Below, piece by piece: positions 8,086-13,947 of a stretch of DNA of 13,947 nucleotides. Where the stretch lies: positions 1 to 13,947 of the forward strand of contig CAKZMS010000646.1 in the NCBI GenBank assembly GCA_937128785.1, read 5' to 3'. The stretch is from an uncultured Opitutaceae bacterium. GTDB lineage: Bacteria > Verrucomicrobiota > Verrucomicrobiia > Opitutales > Opitutaceae. The notes beneath the pieces are model-generated. The model was not told where the DNA came from, searched no databases, and saw only the letters and a list, made by a program, of their open reading frames with translations. A program made the translations under genes and the position numbers. Within the stretch, counting starts at the first letter, position 1. Every line of letters starts with the position of its first letter.

Positions 8086-9144
8086 TCAGCTATCGGGGCA
8101 GAATCCGTAGAGCTGATCGTCGCGACCCTTACCGGGCCAGTTTACCTGATCGACCCGCAGGTGCTGCATGGCGGCGAAGACCGCTTCGTTGAGAGCGGCC
8201 TCAAATCCGAAGATCGAGAGTAAGGGCGGGGCATCCACCTTGATGACGTAGGCGGAGGCGCCAACGCCCCGCAGCATATCGACGCTGCGTTTGACCATTT
8301 CGGCTTCCCCGGCGCCATCGCCCTGAAGAATTACCACGGGTTTCGGCTGGGCAGTCATTTGCTGGAACGGGCCGTGGGCGAACTGGAGAAAATCGGAGAT
8401 TCCCGGGCAGCTCCAAAACAGGCCCTCCATAAACTTACACGCCAGGTTCTGGGAGTAGTCTGAAATCGGCGCGGCGGTGATGAGATTGAACCCCGCCGCA
8501 AACGCACTCGGCAAGTTGCACATGGCGTCCTTGAGCCCTTCGGGCGCCTGCTGACTGAGCAGCGGGAGCAGGCTCTCCGCGCAGGGCAGTGGAGCGCGGG
8601 ACGCAGGGAACTGCCCGGCAAACTGCAGACAGGCCAAATAGCCGGCCAGAGGGCCCACAAAGCGGATGAGGGTCGTATACTCTTCGGCCAACGGGAACAC
8701 GACTAACTCACCGCCCCTAACCGTGAGGTCTCGGAGTAGTTGCGCGCGGTCAGGTTTGCCGGCCGCCTCGGCGTCCTCGGGCGTGGTGGCCGTGAACAGG
8801 ACGCAATGATCGAAATCTGGACTGCGCTGTAGCGCTATCTGAGCGTTGGGAGACAATCCCTGGCTGAAGACCACGAGGGTCTTGCCCAAAAAGTTCACGG
8901 CCGGACTATCCACGAATCCGGAGAGGGGAAGGTAGGCCGCGCTGCGGTCGGTGTGGAGATTCAGCAGGGTCGAAAGATACCGGGCATGGGCCTCGGAACT
9001 GCCGGTCCCGGTGATGATGAAACGCTGCCCCTCGAGGGTCCTCTGATTCAGGGGCTTCGGTCCCTCGGCGAGCATGGACCCCAGGATTGAGGGGATGAGC
9101 GACAGGCGTTCAGCCAGAAGTTCGTGTCCGAGTGGATCAGCCAT
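8086..9144 (-). CDS. SIS-domain protein (sugar isomerase/AgaS-GlmS isomerase-domain type)
   Basis: The 352-residue product has two SIS (sugar isomerase) lobes, the fold that binds phosphosugars and catalyses aldose-ketose isomerisation or amino-sugar deamination. In the first lobe, FIITGTGSSEAHARYL (42-57) and VVFSQGLSPNAQIAL (91-105) match the phosphate-binding loops. The second lobe contains SDYSQNLACKFMEGLFW and FLQFAHGPFQQM, like the K-x-x-E and EFxHGP elements of GlmS-type isomerases. I choose the ATG at 9144 over an upstream in-frame start at 9225 because it has a plausible GAGG ribosome site and lies ten bases after the cyclohydrolase stop; the longer form would overlap that gene by 71 bases. 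It is the last gene of the - strand run, ending at the shared terminator. Context suggests a sugar-phosphate product of a purine nucleotide as substrate, but this is inference and the exact reaction cannot be read from sequence. Confidence 0.82.
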   Translation of the reverse strand: MADPLGHELLAERLSLIPSILGSMLAEGPKPLNQRTLEGQRFIITGTGSSEAHARYLSTLLNLHTDRSAAYLPLSGFVDSPAVNFLGKTLVVFSQGLSPNAQIALQRSPDFDHCVLFTATTPEDAEAAGKPDRAQLLRDLTVRGGELVVFPLAEEYTTLIRFVGPLAGYLACLQFAGQFPASRAPLPCAESLLPLLSQQAPEGLKDAMCNLPSAFAAGFNLITAAPISDYSQNLACKFMEGLFWSCPGISDFLQFAHGPFQQMTAQPKPVVILQGDGAGEAEMVKRSVDMLRGVGASAYVIKVDAPPLLSIFGFEAALNEAVFAAMQHLRVDQVNWPGKGRDDQLYGFCPDS

Positions 9145-9154
9145 GGGAGTCGCC

Positions 9155-10765
9155 TCAATCGCTGATGGAATCGTCGTCGATGAAGATCCAGCGTTCGACC
9201 TCGATGCGGTGTTGCTGGAGCGCAATGGAGTATTCCGGTTTCTTCACCAGACTCGCCGGCGAATTCATGATCATCTGGATCTTGTCGCTCTTGAGATGCT
9301 GCTTCAGCAACGAAATCGAGGCTTCGTAGTCCCGACTATCGTAGTCCACTCCGATCCGGCGATATGCCTCGTCGGTGGACAACGCCAGACCCGCCTCGGA
9401 CAGCATGAGATCGGTCGCATACGCGCCGAAGCCGGCGCCGCGACCATCATTGTAGATGAGTTGGATGACGCCCACGCCGTAGGTCACGATCTGTTTGACC
9501 GACTGTTTGAATTTATCGCGGTTTTCCACCGTCCGCAGCGGGAAGCGGTTGAAGAGGGACTCGCTGTGCAGGCGGACCACCGGGATGTCGTAGATTTTGG
9601 CCTTCCCGTGGGTCAGCACGACAAACTCCTGAGTGGTCACGATATCATAGTAGACATGGACGCGAAACCAATAGGGGGTGGTGAGGAGATCGACGATGGG
9701 GTCCTCGGGGTTGGCGTCGGCGTAGGCCTTCAGGTTCGCCGCGTGGATCTGCACGAGGAAACGGTTTCCGCGGATTAAGGAGTAGTTCGTGATGAGCGGA
9801 TTTTCTTCGCTCATGTAATCTTCGATTTTCTTTTCACCGAAGAACTCCCGGAATTGTTCGTTGTTAAGCAGCACCTCGTCATCCACCGGCTTCATCGGCA
9901 GGAAATAACTGGCGGAATAAACGAAACGTTTGGCCTGGGGCAGGGCGTGAGGTTTGAACGGGACGACGGGTTCCGGGGGCAGGGCGCGTTTGACCCGGGT
10001 TGCGGATGGTCGGTTCAGGATATGTCCGCTGGCGGCCTTCGATGTCAGGTAAGCGAGGTTGAAGGGCGACGGCTCGAATTCCAACGTCTCCGTATTGGCG
10101 ATCTTGATACCCTGGTCCCGCAGCGCGTTCACTTTGTCGGGGTTGTTGGTCAACACGACGAAGGGCGCCTTGATCCCCAATACGTCACAGATGTCGGAGA
10201 TATTGTCGTAGTTGCGGTGATCCTTCTTCAGCCCCATGGAAGCATAGGCTTGGAAAGTGGACAGCTCATCGAGGGAGGCCTGGACCATCATGCGATCCCG
10301 CGACTTGCCCACGTAGCCCACGCCGCGGCCCTCTTGCATGAGATAAAACAGGATGCCATTGCCCTTTTCCGCGATGACCTTGAATGCGCCTTCCAATTGT
10401 TGCACGCAGTCACAATCGCAGCCCCGGAGGGTTTCACTGGTTACGCAGGAGGAGTGCAACCGGGTGTAGAGCACTTCCGCCTGGTCGATGTCTCCATGGG
10501 CGAGGGCGATGATGTAGTGCTTGTCGATGATGTCCTGGAAAATATGAGTCCGGAAGGTGCCGAACCGGGTCTCCAGCGAACAAGTCGCAATGTAGAGGGT
10601 GGTTCCGCGTAGCGGGCGATCATCGATGGATTCGGGTTTCAGCAGGCTGCCAGTGGCATGCTGCATTTCCCCCACCAAGCGTTGAAACTCAACGGGTATG
10701 TTGGGGAACAATAGTTCACCATCGGTGGAAGCGGGTAACTGAGTCTGGGAAATGGAATCACTCAT
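9155..10765 (-). CDS. Tandem-domain GTP cyclohydrolase II homologue (RibA-like), probably not the riboflavin enzyme
   Basis: GTP cyclohydrolase II opens the imidazole ring of GTP, releasing formate and pyrophosphate. This 536-residue protein holds two such domains. The first (about 50-225) has RLHSSC (C107) and CDC (C118, C120) with the family zinc spacing C-x10-C-x-C, QEGRGVG (144-150), DHRNY (D182, R184) and LTNNPDKV (205-212). The catalytic Tyr expected after K-x-R is replaced: the segment reads KSRDRMMVQ (154-162), giving Arg158 or Met159 there. The second (about 325-530) has RLHSES with Ser403 in place of the first Cys, Glu414 and Arg416 at the other two zinc positions, NDGRGAG (439-445), DSRDY (D476, R478) and MNSP (500-503). 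RibA is about 200 residues, or about 400 when fused to RibB; this is neither. The gene lies 33 bases after the permease and 10 before the SIS gene, so it is probably in their operon. The URC1 proteins of uracil catabolism are another known divergent branch. Confidence 0.88.
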   Translation of the reverse strand: MSDSISQTQLPASTDGELLFPNIPVEFQRLVGEMQHATGSLLKPESIDDRPLRGTTLYIATCSLETRFGTFRTHIFQDIIDKHYIIALAHGDIDQAEVLYTRLHSSCVTSETLRGCDCDCVQQLEGAFKVIAEKGNGILFYLMQEGRGVGYVGKSRDRMMVQASLDELSTFQAYASMGLKKDHRNYDNISDICDVLGIKAPFVVLTNNPDKVNALRDQGIKIANTETLEFEPSPFNLAYLTSKAASGHILNRPSATRVKRALPPEPVVPFKPHALPQAKRFVYSASYFLPMKPVDDEVLLNNEQFREFFGEKKIEDYMSEENPLITNYSLIRGNRFLVQIHAANLKAYADANPEDPIVDLLTTPYWFRVHVYYDIVTTQEFVVLTHGKAKIYDIPVVRLHSESLFNRFPLRTVENRDKFKQSVKQIVTYGVGVIQLIYNDGRGAGFGAYATDLMLSEAGLALSTDEAYRRIGVDYDSRDYEASISLLKQHLKSDKIQMIMNSPASLVKKPEYSIALQQHRIEVERWIFIDDDSISD

Positions 10766-10798
10766 GGGAGCAGGTCCGGTTGGAGCCGGCGACGGCGA

Positions 10799-12136
10799 TT
10801 AGCCGGAGAACGGAAAGATATGAAAGAATTCGAGAAAAAATATTCCGGCGATGATGTAGCCGGTGACCGGAAAGTCCTTGGCGCGGCCGGTGGTGAGTGC
10901 GAGGAGAGCGGCGGCGATCAAGCCGAGGCCGATACCCTCGGCGATGCTGAAAGTCAGCGGGATGCACAAAATGGTGAGCATGGCCGGCGCCGCGACCTTG
11001 AAGTCATCCATTTTGATCTCGGTGACCGATTGAAGCATGAAAATACCGACCACCACGAGAGCCGGGGCGGTTGCGGCGGCGGGCACCGCGAGGATCAAGG
11101 GAGTTAAAAACAGGGCAAGCAGCATCAGCCCGGCGACGACCACCGCGGTCAGTCCCGTGCGTCCCCCCGCCTCCACGCCGGAGGCTGACTCAATGTAGCT
11201 GACCACGGTGGATGTGCCAAACAACGAGCTGAGGATAGCCGCAATGGAGTCAGCCACCAAGGCCCGGCCGGCCTTGGGCAGGTGACCATTTTCATCCAGC
11301 ATGCCGGCCCGCTTGGTGACACCGATGAGCGTGCCGATGTTGTCGAACATATCGACCATCAGCAGCGTGAGAATCAAGGGCAGGGCGGCCAGAAAGGCGG
11401 TTGAGTTGGTGAGAAACCCGAATTCGAGTTTGAAGAAAACCGGTGCCGCGGAGGCGGGTAGATCCACAAAGCTGGTAGGCAGGGTGGTCACTTTTCCCTC
11501 GGTGCCATTAGGCACAAAAAGTCCGACGATAGTCGTGATCGCGATGCCCAGGATGATGGCTCCCGGCACTCCGCGTGCGACCAAGACGATGGTGAGAGCG
11601 ATGCCCAGCAGGCAGACGAGCACCGGGCCGGAAGTGAAGTCGCCGTGACTGACAAGGGTTGCCGGATTATCAACGATGACGCCGCCATTCTTCAGCCCGA
11701 TGAAGGCAATAAAGAGACCGATGCCACACGTGATCGCGATTTTCAGTGAGTAGGGGATCGACTTAACGATCTTCTCGCGCACACCCGTGACCGAAAGGAG
11801 GAGGAACATCACACCGTTTACGAACACCATACCCAGCGCCTCCTGCCAGCGGACACCGGCACCGATTACGATGGTGTAGGTGAAGAACGCGTTGATCCCC
11901 ATGCCCGGAGCGAGGGCGAGCGGGAAGTTGGTCAACGCGGCCATGAGGATGGTGCTGACGGCCGCAGTCAGGGCGGTGACGGTGACCAATGCTCCCTGAT
12001 CCATCCCGGTGGCGGAGAGGATGGAAGGATTCACCGCCAGGATGTAGGCCATGGCCGCGAAGGTGGTAAGGCCGGCCTGAAGTTCACGTGGAACCGAAGT
12101 TCCGTTGGCAGAAAGTTTAAACAGTCGTTCGAACAT
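10799..12136 (-). CDS. Purine nucleobase permease (NCS2 family, AzgA/PbuG type)
   Basis: This is an inner-membrane proton-coupled importer of adenine, guanine or hypoxanthine. The 445-residue product has the AzgA-branch signatures: APGMGINAFF (76-85), WQEALGMVFVNGVMF (97-111), VDMFDNIGTLIG (261-272), GTSTVVSYIESASG (307-320) and GGRTGLTA (324-331), with long hydrophobic stretches between them consistent with 12-14 membrane segments. The length is normal. This branch prefers purines, whereas the UraA/XanQ branch of NCS2 has different signature residues. It starts 94 bases after the DUF3891 gene, a gap holding a stable hairpin, and is followed closely by the cyclohydrolase gene. It links this operon with purine bases rather than uracil. 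Confidence 0.93.
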   Translation of the reverse strand: MFERLFKLSANGTSVPRELQAGLTTFAAMAYILAVNPSILSATGMDQGALVTVTALTAAVSTILMAALTNFPLALAPGMGINAFFTYTIVIGAGVRWQEALGMVFVNGVMFLLLSVTGVREKIVKSIPYSLKIAITCGIGLFIAFIGLKNGGVIVDNPATLVSHGDFTSGPVLVCLLGIALTIVLVARGVPGAIILGIAITTIVGLFVPNGTEGKVTTLPTSFVDLPASAAPVFFKLEFGFLTNSTAFLAALPLILTLLMVDMFDNIGTLIGVTKRAGMLDENGHLPKAGRALVADSIAAILSSLFGTSTVVSYIESASGVEAGGRTGLTAVVVAGLMLLALFLTPLILAVPAAATAPALVVVGIFMLQSVTEIKMDDFKVAAPAMLTILCIPLTFSIAEGIGLGLIAAALLALTTGRAKDFPVTGYIIAGIFFLEFFHIFPFSG

Positions 12137-12174
12137 ACAGTGTCAGGTAGGAATAGAGCATCGAGGGTGCCAAA

Positions 12175-12219
12175 CGGACCAACGAAGGCGAGCGGTATTC
12201 AGCTCGCCGTTTTTGTCCG
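12175..12219. repeat. Composite hairpin in the leader of the purine permease gene
   Basis: A perfect 7-base-pair stem (GGCGAGC 12187-12193 with GCTCGCC 12202-12208, 8-base loop) lies inside a second pairing (CGGAC 12175-12179 with GTCCG 12215-12219). A T-run (12210-12214) follows the inner stem on the + strand only. For the - strand transcript of this operon the hairpin is preceded by A's and followed by TTCGTTGG, a poor terminator. It could be an inefficient terminator, an attenuator, a processing or stabilising structure, or a dispersed palindrome. I do not recognise a known purine riboswitch core in the 94-base gap. Confidence 0.55.
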
Positions 12220-12230
12220 GTTGCGGCCGA

Positions 12231-13028
12231 TTAATCAGCCGCCAATCGAAGGGTCTTGGTTTCGGTTTCGGCGGCAGCGTAGGCCTCGCGATAACCGGCA
12301 AGATCCGTGCAAGCACCTTTGGGGATTCGCTTAATCGGCAGGGTGAACTCGGCCTCCACATTTCGAAACGGCCAGGGGGTGATCGTGAAACTGGTCTCGC
12401 CGGTTGGTGTACACTTCAGCGCATGGCGTTGTCCCTCTCGATCGGGATGCTGGTGGCGCAGGGTCAGCGGTTGATCATATCCGGCGCACGCCACCAATGA
12501 GAGGTTATCGCAGGCCTGCAGAAACTCGAATCCGCGCTGCAACACGGCCTGATCGAGGGCGAGCCGAGTCCGTTCCGAGCTTTGCCAGTCCTGCTGGGCC
12601 TTCACAAAATCCGCGTGAGGTAGTCGATGCTCGGGGCGGAGGGTGGAAAGGTCCGCCTGCTCGGTCAGCAGATTGACGGTGTGCATCGAGACGATGATGC
12701 CAGCGATGGGATCCTGCTCGGCCACGGCGGAGGTAGCCTTGGCTCTAACCTCCAGGTAGCTAGGCAAGTCAATCTCCTCGAACGCGGAGTAGGCGCCGAC
12801 CAAGGCCCGAGTGAAGGCTTCCGGTTTGCCCGCCGGTGTTAGCTCGGGGTTGGCATCGCGTTGGATCCAACCATCGTCGTGGTGATAGACGGCATAGCGG
12901 ACGGAGTTGAACTCCTCGGGAGCCGCGAAGTAGTCATTTCCCCAGGCGTCGGCAAATTTACCCGCCAACCGAGCATGGTCGGGGTGAGTAATGAGTATCC
13001 ATGAATCTTCGGTTTCAGCGCGGATCAT
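12231..13028 (-). CDS. DUF3891 family protein with HD-like metal-site residues
   Basis: The 265-residue protein resembles DUF3891 (PF13030), a family of unknown function. The features I recognise are HPDHARLAGKFADAW (15-29), the central YHHDDGWIQRDANPEL (48-63) and SMHTVNLL (114-121). The order His, His-Asp, His is what HD-superfamily phosphohydrolases use to bind metal, so a metal-dependent hydrolase is a fair guess, but that is inference. The C-terminal third (about 175-265) is more variable and ends in Ala- and Glu-rich sequence. No signal peptide or membrane segment is seen, so it should be cytoplasmic. It begins nine bases after the amidase stop, so the two are probably co-transcribed. 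A hairpin-containing gap follows before the permease gene. Confidence 0.75.
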   Translation of the reverse strand: MIRAETEDSWILITHPDHARLAGKFADAWGNDYFAAPEEFNSVRYAVYHHDDGWIQRDANPELTPAGKPEAFTRALVGAYSAFEEIDLPSYLEVRAKATSAVAEQDPIAGIIVSMHTVNLLTEQADLSTLRPEHRLPHADFVKAQQDWQSSERTRLALDQAVLQRGFEFLQACDNLSLVACAGYDQPLTLRHQHPDREGQRHALKCTPTGETSFTITPWPFRNVEAEFTLPIKRIPKGACTDLAGYREAYAAAETETKTLRLAAD

Positions 13029-13037
13029 AGGCTAGCG

Positions 13038-13947
13038 TCAGCAAGTTCCGCACCGATCCAGAACGGTCGGAATCGCAAAAGAGGTCGAATGGGAAAAAAC
13101 TATCTGCAATCCGAGGGTCAGGTCGTCGCCGATATCAACCGGAATGGAAACCGCGGGTCGGCCGGCGATGCTGATGTGGGTATTGAGGTTGAGCAGGTTG
13201 TCCCGCAAGGCCGGTGACTCATCATGGTAGCGGGGCGCCGGCTCAAGGGATATGGGGGTAATCAGAAAATCGTAATTATCGAAATAAATGTCGAAGGCAG
13301 AACGGATGCGGAGGGCGTGGAGACGGGCTTGATCCAGCTGTCCGGCGGTCCAGTGGCGTCCGCGATCGATCCTCGACCAAACTACCTCACCGTAGTTGGC
13401 GCGATGACGATCCAGATTTGCCTGATGGACGGAATAGGCCTCGGTGCTTTGCAGGATTGAATAAGTTTCGGCCACGTCCCGGCAGCTCAGGGCCAGAGGG
13501 TGGTCTGATTCCAAAACCGTTTCGGCCAAAGCCCGCGCTCGGGTGTTAAGGGCGTGCTCATGTGGGGGAGTCCCCGTAAGTCCCAGTGAAGTCGCGGGAA
13601 GGTAGGCGCCTCTCGCTGGATGGGTGGCCTCGGCCTCCGGCGTATAGAAGGTGCGCCACAATGCCGAGCAGTCGGCTGCGGTTGAGCAAAGCCACCCGGC
13701 GGTATCGAAGGCCGGTGCGAGGGGGAAGGCGTCCGAGATCCACGACTCACCCGGTTGACCCCGCCAACTGAACAGCCCGCAGTAGGCGGCCGGCACGCGC
13801 AGGGAGCCGGCCGTATCCGTGCCCAGCGCAAAAGGCACGATGCCCGCGGCAACGACGGCGGCACTGCCGCTGGAGGAGCCCCCCGAACTGCGACCGACAT
13901 GATGGGGGTGCTCGATATTGCCGTAGTGGGGGTTTTCGCCGGTGAGG
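13038..13947 (-). CDS. Amidase signature family protein (5' end outside window)
   Basis: The frame is open to the right edge of the window, so about a third or more of the N-terminus, including the catalytic Lys, is missing. The visible part starts within the amidase signature: [18 protein letters not shown], then [19 protein letters not shown]. The cis-Ser and the nucleophilic Ser are 24 residues apart as in the family (codons at 13875-13877 and 13803-13805), so the enzyme looks active. A C-terminal segment [18 protein letters not shown] matches the conserved amidase region that follows. Members hydrolyse amide or related C-N bonds (amides, ureido acids, allophanate, Gln-tRNA subunit A); the substrate cannot be decided. 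GatA is unlikely given the short, divergent C-terminus and operon context. It is followed closely by the DUF3891 gene and is the first visible gene of the - strand run. Confidence 0.9.
   Translation of the reverse strand, partial: LTGENPHYGNIEHPHHVGRSSGGSSSGSAAVVAAGIVPFALGTDTAGSLRVPAAYCGLFSWRGQPGESWISDAFPLAPAFDTAGWLCSTAADCSALWRTFYTPEAEATHPARGAYLPATSLGLTGTPPHEHALNTRARALAETVLESDHPLALSCRDVAETYSILQSTEAYSVHQANLDRHRANYGEVVWSRIDRGRHWTAGQLDQARLHALRIRSAFDIYFDNYDFLITPISLEPAPRYHDESPALRDNLLNLNTHISIAGRPAVSIPVDIGDDLTLGLQIVFSHSTSFAIPTVLDRCGTC

Noticed and set aside
9074-9778. A 234-codon open frame on the + strand across the cyclohydrolase/SIS junction
   Set aside because: It is antisense to two well-supported genes and has low-complexity Val, Asp and Gly composition typical of shadow frames.
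12137-12230. A purine riboswitch ahead of the purine permease
   Set aside because: The location is suggestive, but the gap is short and I see no three-way junction core of the guanine/adenine class, only a simple nested hairpin.
13487-13900. An alternative - strand frame over the amidase start region
   Set aside because: The amidase signature with both serines lies in the other frame, which is open to the window edge; this frame is Pro- and Arg-rich with no motif.

Overview
The window is a densely coded, GC-rich piece of bacterial chromosome with signal peptides, a TonB-dependent receptor and an outer-membrane barrel protein, so the host is Gram-negative. The receptor style and a DtxR-like repressor domain that appears to continue an ABC-permease reading frame (an arrangement known from Chlamydia) suggest the PVC superphylum, most likely Verrucomicrobiota of the Opitutaceae type. 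This assignment is inference, because no rRNA or other taxonomic marker is present.

Layout. (1) Bases 1-2137, + strand: the end of a Mn/Zn/Fe ABC transporter operon. It holds a DtxR-like regulatory domain (5' end outside the window), a TroD/ZnuB/YtgD-type permease, and a secreted barrel-like protein, joined by 4-base stop/start overlaps (GTGA, TTGA). (2) Bases 2144-5457: two divergent purine deaminase genes, a signal-peptide-bearing adenosine deaminase relative (-) and an adenine deaminase family protein (+), sharing a 74-base spacer. (3) Bases 5579-7999, +: a TonB-dependent receptor, ending at a strong bidirectional terminator. (4) Bases 13947 down to 8086, - strand: a five-gene run in the order amidase (5' end outside the window), DUF3891 protein, AzgA/PbuG-type purine permease, a tandem-domain GTP cyclohydrolase II homologue, and a two-lobed SIS-domain protein.

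How they may work together. Blocks 2-4 read as a purine acquisition and degradation locus. The parts are an outer-membrane receptor, an exported adenosine-type deaminase, an inner-membrane purine permease, a cytoplasmic adenine deaminase-like enzyme, an imidazole-ring-opening enzyme family (GTP cyclohydrolase II), and downstream candidates (amidase, HD-like DUF3891, SIS) for handling the opened product and its sugar phosphate. The GTP cyclohydrolase II homologue is the most unusual gene. It carries two such domains. The first keeps the zinc cysteines and the D-x-R motif but has lost the catalytic tyrosine of the riboflavin enzyme; the second keeps D-x-R but has lost all zinc cysteines. The adenine deaminase relative also lacks an acidic residue expected in its metal centre. 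Together these suggest a catabolic or modified purine pathway rather than ordinary riboflavin synthesis and salvage, but the pathway itself is inference.

No tRNA, rRNA, CRISPR array, insertion sequence or integrase was seen. No gap between genes exceeds about 125 bases.
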